64,000 nt of DNA. It comes from Burkholderia sp. OK233. GTDB lineage: Bacteria > Pseudomonadota > Gammaproteobacteria > Burkholderiales > Burkholderiaceae. The notes under the pieces are model-generated. The model ran no database searches, was not told the origin of the DNA, and was given only the letters and a program-made list of their open reading frames with translations. Below, one piece after another: positions 44,614 to 56,171 of this stretch (its first letter is position 1; each line of letters begins with the position of its first letter). The stretch lies in contig NZ_OCSR01000001.1 of NCBI RefSeq assembly GCF_900230185.1, positions 744,001 to 808,000 of the forward strand. The letters are read 5' to 3'. The translations under genes and the position numbers were made by a program.

Positions 44614-47600
44614 TTAACCGATATTCTGGGCGAAACCAGCAGCCGATTCCATGTCGACGGCAACGATCCGCGACACGCCCTGCTCCTGCATGGTCACGCC
44701 GATCAGTTGCTGGGCCATTTCCATCGCGATCTTGTTGTGCGAAATGAACAGGAACTGCGTCTTGTCCGACATCGCGCGCACGAGGTTCGCAAAGCGTTCC
44801 GTGTTGGCGTCGTCTAGCGGCGCATCCACTTCGTCGAGCAGACAGAACGGCGCGGGATTCAGCTGGAACATCGCGAACACCAGCGCGGTGGCGGTCAAGG
44901 CCTTCTCGCCGCCCGACAGCAGGTGAATCGTCGAATTTTTCTTGCCCGGCGGTTGCGCCATCACTTGCACGCCGGCGTCGAGAATTTCGTCGCCGGTCAT
45001 GATCAGCCTGGCCTGACCACCGCCAAAGAGACGCGGGAACAGCTCGCCGAAATGACGGTTCACTTCGTCGAAGGTACCCTGCAGCAGCGTACGCGTTTCG
45101 CCGTCGATCTTGCGGATCGCGTCTTCCAGCGTTTCGATCGCGTTGTTCAGGTCAGCCGATTGTGCATCGAGGAACGTCTTGCGCTCGGTAGCCGCCTTCA
45201 GTTCGTCCAACGCGGCCATGTTGACCGGGCCCAGCGCGGTGATCGCATTGTTGATCCGCGTGACTTCGCCTTGCAGATAGGACGGCTTCATGTCCGGCGT
45301 GAGCTTGGCCTGCAACTCGGCCTCATCGACACCGGCTGCCGCCAGTTGCTCGATGAACTGCTCGCCGTTCAGGCGTGCAGCCTGTTCCTTCAGTTGCAAT
45401 TCGTTGATGCGGTCGCGCAGCGGCTGCAGCGCACGCTCGGCGGTCAGACGGGTTTCGTCGGCGGCACGCAGCTTGGCCGTCAGGTCGTCCAGTTCCAGAC
45501 GCGCGGCGTGCAGCGCTTCTTCCTTGACCGCGCGGATATCGAGCGCGTCCTGCAAACCGGTATGCGCGGTTTGCTCGTTGATCGTTTCCAGTTCGGCGCG
45601 CGCATCTTCCAGCGACGCGGCGACACGCTCGCTCTGCTCGTGCGAGACCTGGATGCTGCGCTTCAATTCGTCGATGCGGTTCGCCATGTTGCGCGCGGCG
45701 AAGCGCGCGTCGGTGGCGGCCCGATCGAGATCGCGCGATTGGGCCCGCGCGGCGGTGAGCGCTTCGTCGAGTGCTTCGAAGGCCATTTGGTGATCTTCGA
45801 AACGCGCCTGCAATTCGGCGAGTTCGGAGTCGTGACGCTCGAAGTTCGCTTCCGACTCGCCACGCAAAGCGCGCTGCTCTTCGATCTGCGCGGTGATTTC
45901 TTCGAGCTCTTCGCGGATTTGCGTGCTGCGCTGCGTGTAACGCTCATGCGCTTGCGCGAGTTTGAGCACGTCCATCTGCAAGGCGTGCACACGCTGGGTC
46001 GCGCGCTCCGACTGTTGACGCACATCGGTCAAAGCTTGCGCGGCTTGCGTGTGCGCGGCTTCGGCGCGGATCGCGGCGGCCTTCGCCTCATCGGCGAGCA
46101 AAGCTTGCGCACGCACCTGGCGGCCCAGATTTTCGATTTCCTGCTGACGGGCCAGCATGCCGGCCTGTTCGGAATCGGCCGCATACAGCTGGACGCCGAC
46201 ACGCGTCACGACGTGGCCGGCCTTGACGACGATCGAGCCGCCTTCCGGCAATTGCGCGCGCATGGCGAGCGCCTGCTGCAGATCGTCAGCGACGAAGGCG
46301 AGGCCGAGCCAGTCATTCAGCACGGCGCGAATGCCTGCGTCGTCGATACGAACCAGCGACAGCAACGGACGCAAGCCCGCCGGCGCAGCAACCGGCTGAC
46401 CGGCTGCCGGCGGGGCGTAGAACGCGAGCTTGGCAGGCGGCGCGTCAGTGGCGAACGCCTTGACCCAGTCGAGGTTCGACACTTCCAGCGCGGCGAGGCG
46501 CTCACGCAGCACCGCTTCGAGCGCGGCTTCCCAGCCGGCTTCGACGTGCAGCTTCTTCCACAGACGCGGCAAGCCGCTCAGCTCGTGCTTTTCGAGCCAC
46601 GGCTGGATCTTGCCTTCGGTCTGGACGTTTTCCTGCAGTTGCTTGAGCGCGGCAAGGCGTGCGTCGAGCTGATGAATCTGTGCGCTTTCCGACTGCACCC
46701 GTTCCTGGGCCACGCGCCGTTCGCCGTCGAGACGCGGCAGCGTTTCCTGCGCGTCGGCAAGACGGGCCTGCGCATCGTGCAGGATTTCTTCGTGCTCGGC
46801 GAGCTGCGCGCGCATGTCTTCGAGCTGCGCTTCGTCAGGGGCATCCAGACCGCCCGCTTCCGACTTCAGCCGTTCGTGACGCTGCTGCAACTGCTGCAAT
46901 TGCTGATCGGCATTGCGCTGATGCGCGGCTTCGAGCTTGAGTGCCTGTTCGGTCTGCGCGATACCGCCGCGCTCGGCGTTCAGTTCGGTCTGCGCATCGC
47001 GCCAGCGCGCTTCGAGCGCCGGCATCGCGTCATGCCTGGCGGCGGCCTCGTCTTCGGCCAGCGCGGCCTTTTCGTCGGCGACGGCCAGTTGTTCTTCAGC
47101 GTCTTCGAGATCGTCTTGCGCCTTCTGCGCTTGCGACTGCCACTGCTCGCGCTGCGCGGTCAACGCGGCAATCTGCGCCTGCGTGCGGTTGCGCGATTCG
47201 ACGATGAACTTGATCTCAGCCTCGAGGCGGCTGACTTCGGCATTCGCCTCGTACAACGCACCTTGCGCACCCTGCATCGCGTCGCTGGCGGAGTAATGCG
47301 CGACGCGCAGCGTTTCGAGTTGGGCTTCGACTTCGCGCAGCTTTGCGGTTTGCGCTTCGAGGTCGATCTGCGCCTGTTCGATCGCGCGTTGCTGGCGTTC
47401 CTGCTCGCCGCCGGCTTCGTTCTTGCGCAGCAGCCACAACAGACGCTGCTTCTCTTCGCCGTCGGCCTGCAAATCCTTGTACCTGGTGGCGACGATCGCC
47501 TGCGCCTCGAGCTTCTCGAGGTTCGCACTGAGTTCGCGGACGATGTCTTCGACGCGGATCAGATTCTCGCGGGTGTCGTGCAGGCGGTTCTCGGTTTCGC

Positions 47601-48132
47601 GGCGGCGTTCCTTGTACTTCGACACGCCCGCGGCTTCTTCGAGGAACACGCGCAGCTCTTCCGGCTTCGCCTCGATCAGGCGCGCGATCATGCCCTGCCC
47701 GATGATCGCGTACGCACGCGGCCCGAGGCCCGTGCCGAGGAAGATGTCCTGAATGTCGCGGCGGCGCGCCGGCAGGTTGTTGATGTAGTAGCTCGAGGTG
47801 CCGTCGCGCGTCAGCACGCGCTTGACGGCGATTTCGGCATACTGCCCCCACTGCCCGGCGGCGCGGCCGTCGGCGTTGTCGAACACGAGTTCGACGCTGG
47901 CGCGGCTACCCGGCTTGCGCGCGGTCGAGCCATTGAAGATCACGTCCTGCATCGACTCGCCGCGCAGCTCGGAAGCGCGCGATTCGCCGAGCACCCAGCG
48001 CACGGCGTCGATGATGTTGGACTTGCCGCACCCATTCGGTCCGACTACGCCGACGAGCTGGCCCGGGACCTGGAAATGCGTGGGATCGACGAATGACTTG
48101 AAGCCAGCGAGTTTGATCGAGGTCAGACGCAC
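44614..48132 (-). CDS. smc: Chromosome segregation protein SMC
   Basis: An ATPase of the bacterial condensin complex that loops and organises chromosomes. About 1172 residues from a GTG at 48132 (RLTSIKLAGFKSFVDPTHF follows), chosen because SMC proteins start here; no clear ribosome site. Walker A GPNGCGKSN is at residues 31-39. Long coiled coils flank a hinge (about residues 500-650), and the C-terminal head has LLSGGEKALTATALVFAMF and Walker B PFCLLDEVDAPLDDAN. The partners scpA/scpB are not in this window. Confidence 0.97.
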   Translation of the reverse strand: MRLTSIKLAGFKSFVDPTHFQVPGQLVGVVGPNGCGKSNIIDAVRWVLGESRASELRGESMQDVIFNGSTARKPGSRASVELVFDNADGRAAGQWGQYAEIAVKRVLTRDGTSSYYINNLPARRRDIQDIFLGTGLGPRAYAIIGQGMIARLIEAKPEELRVFLEEAAGVSKYKERRRETENRLHDTRENLIRVEDIVRELSANLEKLEAQAIVATRYKDLQADGEEKQRLLWLLRKNEAGGEQERQQRAIEQAQIDLEAQTAKLREVEAQLETLRVAHYSASDAMQGAQGALYEANAEVSRLEAEIKFIVESRNRTQAQIAALTAQREQWQSQAQKAQDDLEDAEEQLAVADEKAALAEDEAAARHDAMPALEARWRDAQTELNAERGGIAQTEQALKLEAAHQRNADQQLQQLQQRHERLKSEAGGLDAPDEAQLEDMRAQLAEHEEILHDAQARLADAQETLPRLDGERRVAQERVQSESAQIHQLDARLAALKQLQENVQTEGKIQPWLEKHELSGLPRLWKKLHVEAGWEAALEAVLRERLAALEVSNLDWVKAFATDAPPAKLAFYAPPAAGQPVAAPAGLRPLLSLVRIDDAGIRAVLNDWLGLAFVADDLQQALAMRAQLPEGGSIVVKAGHVVTRVGVQLYAADSEQAGMLARQQEIENLGRQVRAQALLADEAKAAAIRAEAAHTQAAQALTDVRQQSERATQRVHALQMDVLKLAQAHERYTQRSTQIREELEEITAQIEEQRALRGESEANFERHDSELAELQARFEDHQMAFEALDEALTAARAQSRDLDRAATDARFAARNMANRIDELKRSIQVSHEQSERVAASLEDARAELETINEQTAHTGLQDALDIRAVKEEALHAARLELDDLTAKLRAADETRLTAERALQPLRDRINELQLKEQAARLNGEQFIEQLAAAGVDEAELQAKLTPDMKPSYLQGEVTRINNAITALGPVNMAALDELKAATERKTFLDAQSADLNNAIETLEDAIRKIDGETRTLLQGTFDEVNRHFGELFPRLFGGGQARLIMTGDEILDAGVQVMAQPPGKKNSTIHLLSGGEKALTATALVFAMFQLNPAPFCLLDEVDAPLDDANTERFANLVRAMSDKTQFLFISHNKIAMEMAQQLIGVTMQEQGVSRIVAVDMESAAGFAQNIG

Positions 48133-48281
48133 GGCGATTTCGCTGTTTGAAAAGGGAAAATAAAAGGTGGCTCGTGAAGGCCGCACCAGCCGTTCGCCGA
48201 TGCAGCGAAACGGCCCGCGAACCCCCGCGACACGGGCGCCGATCGCACGCGATGAAGCGTGCGCCAGCTAATGAGGGGCAA

Positions 48282-49280
48282 TCATACCATCGCGCGCGAG
48301 CGGTTCTTAGCGTCCTTACGGTCTACGCCATCGTCGGCGTCGAGACCCGCATCCTGATTGGCCGGATCAGGCGGCAAGGCCCTGGTCCGGTGCACCCAAC
48401 TGGATAATGCCGACGCCAGCACGATGCACGCGCCGCCTGCCCATTCGCGCGGGCCCGGCGACTCGCCGGCGAACAGCCACGCAGACAAGGCCGTCACCAC
48501 GATCTCGAACAGCATGATGATCGAGGCCCGATTGGCCGGCACGCGCGCGAGTCCATACTGCACGAGCATATTATTCGACGCCAGCAGAAAACCGAGGCCG
48601 AGCACTAGCAACGCGGCCGTGCCGAGATGCGCGCCGGTGGGCGGTGCGGGCATCGCCTCGAACAGCGATGCACAGGCGCTGAAAATCGCCGCGCCGCCGA
48701 AGATCGTCGCGGTGCGCATTTCGGGCTTCATCTCAGGCAGCACGCGGCTCGTCTTGAGGATCAGCACGTTGCTCATCGCGAAACCCATGCCGCCCGCGAG
48801 CCCTGCCCATTCGGCGAGGTTGCCGGGCACGGGGATACGGAGTTGCGGGGACCACAGCATGGTCATCGCGCCGGCCAGCGACAGCGCGGCGAGACCGGCG
48901 CCCGACCAGGTCAACCGTTCGTGCAGGATGAAGTGCGCAAAGAGCGCGGTCCATGCGGGGGTGAGATAGAACAGCAGCAGGACGCGCATCACCTCGCCGT
49001 GGATCGAGCCCCACACGAAGCCGAGATTGGTCACGCCGGCGGCCAGCGCAAGAGCCGGCAGCAGCCAGTGCCAGCGCACCGTCTTGAGCGCACGATAACG
49101 GACCAGCAGGACGAACAGACAACCGGCACCGCTCGTCAGCGCGCTGGCTGCCGTGCCGGTCACGCCGAGCGCATTCAGCATGCGCAGCGGATACCAGATC
49201 ATCCCCCACACCGAGGCGCCCAGCATGATCGCCAGGGTAGGCCAACCCGTCGGCCAGCCATTGCGAAGCCAGTTGGTCAT
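48282..49280 (-). CDS. EamA/DMT-family transporter (second)
   Basis: A 332-residue inner-membrane protein with about ten hydrophobic helices and two EamA halves. It starts MTNWLRNGWPTGWPTLAIML with GGGAG 10 bases upstream; the frame extends 94 codons further but that part is Arg/Gln-rich and not family-like. The C-terminal tail (PDPANQDAGLDADDGVDRKD) is charged. It is unrelated in detail to the EamA protein at 10 kb. Transcribed opposite to dapC. Substrate unknown. Confidence 0.87.
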   Translation of the reverse strand: MTNWLRNGWPTGWPTLAIMLGASVWGMIWYPLRMLNALGVTGTAASALTSGAGCLFVLLVRYRALKTVRWHWLLPALALAAGVTNLGFVWGSIHGEVMRVLLLFYLTPAWTALFAHFILHERLTWSGAGLAALSLAGAMTMLWSPQLRIPVPGNLAEWAGLAGGMGFAMSNVLILKTSRVLPEMKPEMRTATIFGGAAIFSACASLFEAMPAPPTGAHLGTAALLVLGLGFLLASNNMLVQYGLARVPANRASIIMLFEIVVTALSAWLFAGESPGPREWAGGACIVLASALSSWVHRTRALPPDPANQDAGLDADDGVDRKDAKNRSRAMV

Positions 49281-49668
49281 GATGCGAGACTCCCGCGGCG
49301 GTTGCTGCTCCTGCGGGCGATGTTGCTGACTTTGCCGACGGCGGCGTTCTTGCGCCCTCTTCGTCCGCTTCGTCCGAATCGTCCAGATGTCTCCGTTCCT
49401 GCTACATACATTGCTGCTCCTGCTTCTTTTTTGCGCGAACCGTCTGCGGTTCGCGTCGTTCCCGCTGCGTCGCATTGCCTGCGCCGCCTGGCGGGTTTCG
49501 CCGCGTCTTACACGCCTGGCGCCGCCATGAATTTCCCGTGCGCGCCGCCACGCTATAATCATCCGCTCGCCGCCGCTGCCGCCCTTTTCGCGTGTTTCAC
49601 GCGTTTTACGGTCAGCATGCGTGCCAGCCTTCCTCTGCGCCCATCTTCGATCAGGCTCGATCCGCCCA
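49281..49668. other. Divergent EamA/dapC intergenic region
   Basis: 388 bp with no gene. It holds a 9-bp perfect inverted repeat with a 4-base loop (CGCGAACCG 49434-49442, CGGTTCGCG 49447-49455) preceded on the plus strand by a T6 run, which is the wrong order for a terminator in either direction. A strong -10 for dapC is at 49554-49559. Confidence 0.5.
49554..49559 (+). promoter_or_regulatory. -10 box of the dapC operon
   Basis: A perfect TATAAT, 110 bp before the dapC GTG. The best -35 candidate with a 16-base spacer is TTTCCC, weak, so an activator or an extended element may help. Confidence 0.5.
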
Positions 49669-50886
49669 GTGAACCCGCTACTCGACTCCCTCCAGCCCTA
49701 TCCGTTCGAAAAGCTGCGTGCGCTTTTCAAGGACGTCACGCCGCCGGCCGGCCTCGCGCACATCAGCTTCGGCATCGGCGAACCGAAACATCCCACGCCC
49801 GCGCTGATTCGCGACGCGGTGATCGCCTCGCTCGGCGGCTTGTCCGCGTATCCGGCCACCATCGGTTCGCCGGCACTGCGCGAGTCGATCGCGGAATGGG
49901 TGACACAGCGCTACAACCTGCCCCCGGTCGATCCGGCCACCCAGCTGCTGCCGGTGGCGGGCTCGCGCGAGGCGCTTTTTGCGCTCGCACAAACGGTCAT
50001 CGACCCCAAGCTCAATGCGAACGGCGAGCCTGCGATCGTACTCTGTCCGAACCCGTTCTACCAAATCTATGAAGGCGCGGCGCTTCTGGCCGGCGCACAG
50101 CCGTACTTCGTGAATAGCGACCCGGCGCGCAACTTCGCCTGCGACTATTCGGCGGTCCCGGCCGACATCTGGGCGCGCACGCAGCTACTGTACGTGTGCT
50201 CGCCCGGCAATCCCACCGGCGCCGTGCTCACGCTCGACGACTGGCGCGAGCTGTTCGCGCTGTCGGACCGTTACGGCTTCGTGATCGCCTCGGACGAGTG
50301 CTACTCGGAAATTTACTTCGACGAAGCCAATCCGCCGCTCGGCGGGCTGGAAGCGGCCCACCAGCTTGGCCGCGGCTTCGAGCGCCTCGTGATGCTCTCC
50401 AGCCTGTCCAAGCGCTCGAACGTGCCAGGCATGCGCTCGGGCTTCGTGGCGGGCGACGCGGCGATCCTGAAAGACTTCCTGCTATACCGGACATACCACG
50501 GCACGGCCTTGTCGACGGTGTTCCAGAGTGCCAGCATCGCGGCCTGGAATGACGAAACGCACGTGCGCGAGAACCGCGCGAAGTACGTGCAGAAGTTTTC
50601 CACCGTGACGCCGATGCTCGCCGAGGTGCTTGACGTACGCCTGCCGGACGCCGCGTTCTACCTGTGGGCGGACGTCTCGCGCACGGGCCTGTCGGACACC
50701 GAGTTCGCCCAGCGCCTCTACGCCGACTATAATGTGACGGTTCTGCCGGGCTCGTTCCTCGCGCGCACTGCGCATGGCGTGAACCCCGGCCGCAATTTCG
50801 TGCGCATGGCGCTCGTCGCCGATGTCGACGAATGCACGGAGGGCGCACAACGGATCGTCGATTTTTGCCGCGCGCTCGCGGGTTGA
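49669..50886 (+). CDS. dapC: Succinyldiaminopimelate transaminase
   Basis: A PLP enzyme of the succinylase branch of lysine/diaminopimelate synthesis. About 405 residues from the GTG at 49669 ([19 protein letters not shown] follows). A class I/II aminotransferase with [31 protein letters not shown] and the PLP lysine in [16 protein letters not shown]. It is first in a dapC-dapD-arsC-like run, which supports the specific assignment over other aminotransferases. Confidence 0.93.
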   Translation: MNPLLDSLQPYPFEKLRALFKDVTPPAGLAHISFGIGEPKHPTPALIRDAVIASLGGLSAYPATIGSPALRESIAEWVTQRYNLPPVDPATQLLPVAGSREALFALAQTVIDPKLNANGEPAIVLCPNPFYQIYEGAALLAGAQPYFVNSDPARNFACDYSAVPADIWARTQLLYVCSPGNPTGAVLTLDDWRELFALSDRYGFVIASDECYSEIYFDEANPPLGGLEAAHQLGRGFERLVMLSSLSKRSNVPGMRSGFVAGDAAILKDFLLYRTYHGTALSTVFQSASIAAWNDETHVRENRAKYVQKFSTVTPMLAEVLDVRLPDAAFYLWADVSRTGLSDTEFAQRLYADYNVTVLPGSFLARTAHGVNPGRNFVRMALVADVDECTEGAQRIVDFCRALAG

Positions 50887-50968
50887 GTTTTTCGCGAATT
50901 TTCATATTCAGCAACCCCGCGCACCGCATTCCCTTCTTCAGACTTCAACTCTTCAGAAAAGCACGCAT

Positions 50969-51796
50969 ATGTCGCAACAACTTCAGCAGATCATTGATAC
51001 CGCCTGGGAAAACCGCGCCGACCTGTCGCCGAAGGCCGCGCCGGCCGACGTGCGCGAAGCCGTCGCCCACGCCATCGAGCAACTGGACAAGGGCGCGCTG
51101 CGCGTGGCCGAAAAGAAGGACGGCGACTGGGTCGTCAATCAATGGCTGAAGAAAGCCGTGCTGCTGTCGTTCCGCCTCGAAGACAACGTGGTGCAACCGG
51201 CTGGCGGGTACTCCCAGTTCTACGACAAGGTGCCGTCGAAGTTCGCCAACTACACCGCTGAAGACTTCGCCGCCGGCGGCTTCCGCGTGGTGCCGCCCGC
51301 CATCGCGCGCCGCGGCTCGTTCATCGCGAAGAACGTCGTGCTGATGCCGTCGTACACCAACATCGGCGCCTATGTGGACGAAGGCACGATGGTCGACACG
51401 TGGGCGACCGTCGGCTCGTGCGCGCAGATCGGCAAGAACGTCCACCTGTCGGGTGGCGTGGGCATCGGCGGCGTGCTGGAACCGCTGCAGGCGAACCCGG
51501 TCATCATCGAAGACAACTGCTTCATCGGCGCGCGTTCGGAAGTGGTGGAAGGCGTGATCGTCGAAGAAAACTCGGTGATTTCGATGGGCGTGTACCTCGG
51601 CCAAAGCACCAAGATTTACGACCGCGAAACCGGCGAAGTCACGTACGGCCGCATTCCGGCGGGCTCGGTGGTGGTGGCCGGCAACCTGCCGTCGAAGGAC
51701 GGCTCGCACAGCCTGTACTGCGCCGTGATCGTCAAGAAGGTCGACGCCAAGACGCGTGCGAAGGTCGGCCTGAACGAGCTGCTGCGAGGCGACTGA
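50969..51796 (+). CDS. dapD: 2,3,4,5-tetrahydropyridine-2,6-dicarboxylate N-succinyltransferase
   Basis: Succinylates tetrahydrodipicolinate, the step before DapC. 275 residues from the ATG at 50969 ([20 protein letters not shown]). An N-terminal helical domain precedes a left-handed beta-helix with hexapeptide repeats ([40 protein letters not shown]). 82 bp after dapC. The stop overlaps the next ATG (TGATG). Confidence 0.97.
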   Translation: MSQQLQQIIDTAWENRADLSPKAAPADVREAVAHAIEQLDKGALRVAEKKDGDWVVNQWLKKAVLLSFRLEDNVVQPAGGYSQFYDKVPSKFANYTAEDFAAGGFRVVPPAIARRGSFIAKNVVLMPSYTNIGAYVDEGTMVDTWATVGSCAQIGKNVHLSGGVGIGGVLEPLQANPVIIEDNCFIGARSEVVEGVIVEENSVISMGVYLGQSTKIYDRETGEVTYGRIPAGSVVVAGNLPSKDGSHSLYCAVIVKKVDAKTRAKVGLNELLRGD

Positions 51797-52161
51797 TGGC
51801 ACGCGGCACCAAGACCGTCGTCTACGGCATCCCGAACTGCGACACCGTGAAGAAAGCCCGTGTGTGGCTCGAAGAACACGGCGTCGAGTTCGAGTTCCAC
51901 GACTTCAAGAAGCACGGCGTAACCGAGCCGCTGGTTCAGGACTGGCTGAAGGACGTGAAACTCGACGCATTGCTGAACCGTCGCGGCACGACCTGGCGCG
52001 GCCTGTCCGACGACATGAAGGCGGCGGCGGACACGCAGTCGGGCGCGATCGCGTTGATGATTCACAAGCCGTCGGTAATCAAGCGGCCGGTGCTGGTGGT
52101 CAACGGAAAGGTCAAGTCGCTCGGTTTTTCCGCGGACGAATACACGGCGCTGTTTGCCTGA
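51796..52161 (+). CDS. Spx/ArsC-family (YffB-like) protein
   Basis: A 121-residue thioredoxin-fold protein of the ArsC/Spx/MgsR family: YGIPNCDTVKKARVWLEEHG at the N-terminus has the single family Cys, and KPSVIKRPVLVVNGKVKSLG is the C-terminal signature. The ATG overlaps the dapD stop codon (TGATG), so it is translationally coupled. YffB-type proteins sit beside dapE in E. coli too. No biochemical role is firmly established; arsenate reductase activity should not be assumed. Confidence 0.92.
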   Translation: MARGTKTVVYGIPNCDTVKKARVWLEEHGVEFEFHDFKKHGVTEPLVQDWLKDVKLDALLNRRGTTWRGLSDDMKAAADTQSGAIALMIHKPSVIKRPVLVVNGKVKSLGFSADEYTALFA

Positions 52162-52298
52162 CGCTGTTTGTCCGGGCGTAGGCTGTTTGCTGACGCGCAG
52201 TCCCGCTCGCGTGACTCGACGCACGGGGCTGAACGCCAGGCTCAGCGCCACGATCGACCGCAACGGGTAGTAAAACGTGGCCTCGCCGCGTTGCATAA

Positions 52299-53510
<1,212 letters not shown>

Positions 53511-53526
53511 CCAAGGAATTTCTGCG

Positions 53527-54411
53527 ATGACGCTCCCGTTTTCCACTGTCCGCGACCTGCTGCGTTTCGCGGTGTCGCGCTTCAATCAGGCCGAGTTGTC
53601 GTTCGGCCACGGCTCGGCCAACGCCTACGACGAAGCCGCCTATCTGATACTGCACACGCTGCATCTGCCGCTCGATCTGCTGGAGCCGTTCCTCGACGCG
53701 CGTCTCTCCGCGGCCGAGGTCGACGCCGTGCTGAACGTGATCGAGCGCCGCGCGGGCCAACGGGTACCGGCGGCATACATCACGCAGGAAGCGTGGATGC
53801 ACGGCTTTCGCTTCCACGTGGACGAACGCGTGATCGTGCCGCGCTCGTTCATCGGCGAGTTGCTGCAGGACGGTCTGCAGCCGTATGTCGAAGATCCTGA
53901 ACAGGTCGGCGCCGTGCTCGAACTGTGCACCGGCTCCGGCTGCCTCGCGATCCTCGCGGCGCATGCGTTCCCGAACGCGGATATCGACGCCGTCGATCTC
54001 TCCGCACCCGCTCTCGAAGTCGCCACGCGCAATGTCGCGGACTACCATCTCGATGACCGCATCGCCCTCTTCGAAGGCGACCTGTACGCGCCGCTCGCCG
54101 AGCGCCGCTACGACGTAATCATCAGCAATCCGCCGTATGTGAACGCCACTTCCATGCAGGAACTGCCCGCCGAGTACAAGCACGAGCCGGACATGGCTTT
54201 GGCAGGCGGCGCGGACGGCATGGACATCGTGCGCCGGATCATCGCCGAAGCGCGCAACTGGCTGACCGAAAACGGCGTGCTGGTGGTCGAGATCGGCAAC
54301 GAGCGCGCGAACGTCGAAGCGGCCTTTGGCGGCCTCGATCTGGTCTGGCTGTCGACGAGTGCCGGCGACGACAACGTGTTCCTGATTCAGGCCGCGGATC
54401 TGCCGGTATAA
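53527..54411 (+). CDS. prmB: 50S ribosomal protein L3 glutamine methyltransferase
   Basis: An AdoMet-dependent N5-glutamine methyltransferase of the HemK/PrmB family that modifies ribosomal protein L3. 294 residues. The AdoMet loop is VLELCTGSGCLAILAA, and the catalytic NPPY is in DVIISNPPYVNATSM. The N-terminal helical domain (LLRFAVSRFNQAELSFGHGS) points to PrmB rather than PrmC. AAGGA precedes the ATG. It follows dapE by 16 bp. Confidence 0.95.
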   Translation: MTLPFSTVRDLLRFAVSRFNQAELSFGHGSANAYDEAAYLILHTLHLPLDLLEPFLDARLSAAEVDAVLNVIERRAGQRVPAAYITQEAWMHGFRFHVDERVIVPRSFIGELLQDGLQPYVEDPEQVGAVLELCTGSGCLAILAAHAFPNADIDAVDLSAPALEVATRNVADYHLDDRIALFEGDLYAPLAERRYDVIISNPPYVNATSMQELPAEYKHEPDMALAGGADGMDIVRRIIAEARNWLTENGVLVVEIGNERANVEAAFGGLDLVWLSTSAGDDNVFLIQAADLPV

Positions 54412-54419
54412 CGCTGGAT

Positions 54420-54469
54420 CGCCGGTGGCCGGACCGCCGGACCGCCGGATCGCCGGATCGCCGGACCGC
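54420..54469. repeat. 8-bp tandem repeat between prmB and clsA
   Basis: Four exact or near-exact CGCCGGAY units (54435-54442, 54443-54450, 54451-54458, 54459-54466), preceded by GGCCGGAC (54427-54434) and CGCCGGT (54420-54426). It begins about 9 bp after the prmB stop in a 297-bp spacer that otherwise shows nothing but GC-rich sequence. Confidence 0.8.
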
Positions 54470-54708
54470 TTTATCGCACGACACGCGCTGCAGACATTGA
54501 TTGCCTCCCGCGCGTGTCGCAGCGCCTGGCCGCACACGCCAGCACCGCCCGTCTCTCCCCGCCCGCCCCTCCGCATTCGCGGAATCCCCGAAGAAGCTGG
54601 ACCGTCACGCCACCCCAACGCACGCACGTTCGGTAAGATGGGCGCGGTCAGCTGCACGCTGCGCCGTCAGGCAGCAGTGGCGGCGCCCTGCCAACCCTTC
54701 GCCCGCCT

Positions 54709-56148
54709 ATGGAATTCGACCTGCTTCACATCGGCCCACTGGTCGCCCTCGCCCATATTCTCGGCGTGGTGGCGGCGTGCCACGCGATTCTGTACACCCG
54801 CACGTCGCAAGGCGCGATCGCGTGGGCCGTGTCGCTGGTCGCCATGCCGTATCTGACGCTGGTGCCTTACCTGTTCCTCGGTCGCAGCAAATTTCAGGGT
54901 TACGCGGACGCTCGCCGCATCGAAAACGAATTGCTGCGCACACGCGCCCATCCTCAGGTATGGGATACGCAGGCCTCCTCGGCAGGGCTGCCTACACAGG
55001 AGCTTGGCGCGAGACTCGTGCATTCGCTCACGCGCCTGGGTGGCATGCCGTTCCTGCCGGGCAATTCGGTACGCACGCTGGTGAACGGAGCCGCCACTTT
55101 CGAGGCGATCTTCGAGGCGATCGAAGGCGCACGCAACTACGTGATCGTGCAGTTCTTTATCGTGCGTGACGACGCGCTCGGCGAGATGCTCAAAGACGCG
55201 TTGATCGCGAAAGCGCAGCAAGGCGTGCGCGTCTACTTCCTGTACGACAGCATCGGCAGTTTCGATCTGCCCCACCGCTACGTGGCGGCGCTCCGCGCGG
55301 CCGGCGTGGAGACGCACCCGTTCGCCACCAATCGCCGCTTCGTGAACCGCTTGCAGCTGAACTTCCGCAATCACCGCAAGATTGTCTCGGTGGACGGTGA
55401 GCGCGCGTTTGTCGGCGGACACAACGTCGGTGTCGAATATCTCGGTAGCAAGCCACCCCTGTCGCCATGGCGCGACACGCATATTGAAGTGCGCGGCCCG
55501 GCTGTCGCCAGCATCCAGTTCGTGTTCACCGAGGACTGGCACTGGGCGACCCAGCAGTTGCCCGAGTTCGCCATGCCGGCTTTCCAGCCAGCCGACGAGG
55601 GCATGCACTGCCTCGTCGTGCCGAGCGGTCCAGCCGACAAACAGGAGACCTGCTCGCTCTTCTTCGTCGAAGCGATCAATGCGGCACGCGAGCGGATCTG
55701 GATCACCACGCCTTATCTCATCCCCGACGAAGCCGTATTCGCCGCGTTGCGACTGGCAGTGCTACGCGGCGTGGATGTGCGCATTCTGATTCCGTGCCGA
55801 CGCGATCACCGCGTGGTGTTCACCGCCTCGAAACTGTATGCGTACGACTCGCTGCGCGCGGGCATCCGTATCTTCCGCTACCAGCCGGGCTTCCTGCATC
55901 AGAAGGTCGTGCTGATCGACAGCGCAGCGGCGGCCATCGGCAGCGCCAATCTCGACAACCGCTCGTTCCGGTTGAACTTCGAAATCATGGTACTGACCGT
56001 GGACCGCGGCTTCGCCAAAGATGTCGAAGCGATGCTACTCAAAGATTTCTCGGAGTCGCTCGAAATCGACCGCAACGAGTACCGCAACGCGAGCGCGCTG
56101 CGGCGCGTGTTAATGCACGTGGCGCGGTTGTTCTCGCCGATCCTGTAG
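54709..56148 (+). CDS. clsA: Cardiolipin synthase (phospholipase D family)
   Basis: Condenses two phosphatidylglycerols to cardiolipin at the inner membrane. 479 residues. Two N-terminal membrane helices (about residues 6-24 and 35-57) precede two HKD motifs: HRKIVSVDG with GGHN (about residue 222) and HQKVVLIDSAAAAIGSANLD (about residue 396). Length and N-terminal helices match ClsA rather than ClsB/ClsC. Convergent with the glutathione peroxidase gene, whose stop is 23 bp away. Confidence 0.92.
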   Translation: MEFDLLHIGPLVALAHILGVVAACHAILYTRTSQGAIAWAVSLVAMPYLTLVPYLFLGRSKFQGYADARRIENELLRTRAHPQVWDTQASSAGLPTQELGARLVHSLTRLGGMPFLPGNSVRTLVNGAATFEAIFEAIEGARNYVIVQFFIVRDDALGEMLKDALIAKAQQGVRVYFLYDSIGSFDLPHRYVAALRAAGVETHPFATNRRFVNRLQLNFRNHRKIVSVDGERAFVGGHNVGVEYLGSKPPLSPWRDTHIEVRGPAVASIQFVFTEDWHWATQQLPEFAMPAFQPADEGMHCLVVPSGPADKQETCSLFFVEAINAARERIWITTPYLIPDEAVFAALRLAVLRGVDVRILIPCRRDHRVVFTASKLYAYDSLRAGIRIFRYQPGFLHQKVVLIDSAAAAIGSANLDNRSFRLNFEIMVLTVDRGFAKDVEAMLLKDFSESLEIDRNEYRNASALRRVLMHVARLFSPIL

Positions 56149-56171
56149 CGCCCCGGCTGCTACGCCGCGCA

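Noticed and set aside
44923..48096. A 1057-codon open frame on the plus strand
   Set aside because: It lies wholly antisense to smc, has no family motifs, and is explained by high GC with third-position bias of the real gene.
51796..52161. Annotation as arsenate reductase
   Set aside because: The Spx/YffB-like family shares the fold, but position beside the dap genes and absence of other ars genes do not support arsenic resistance.
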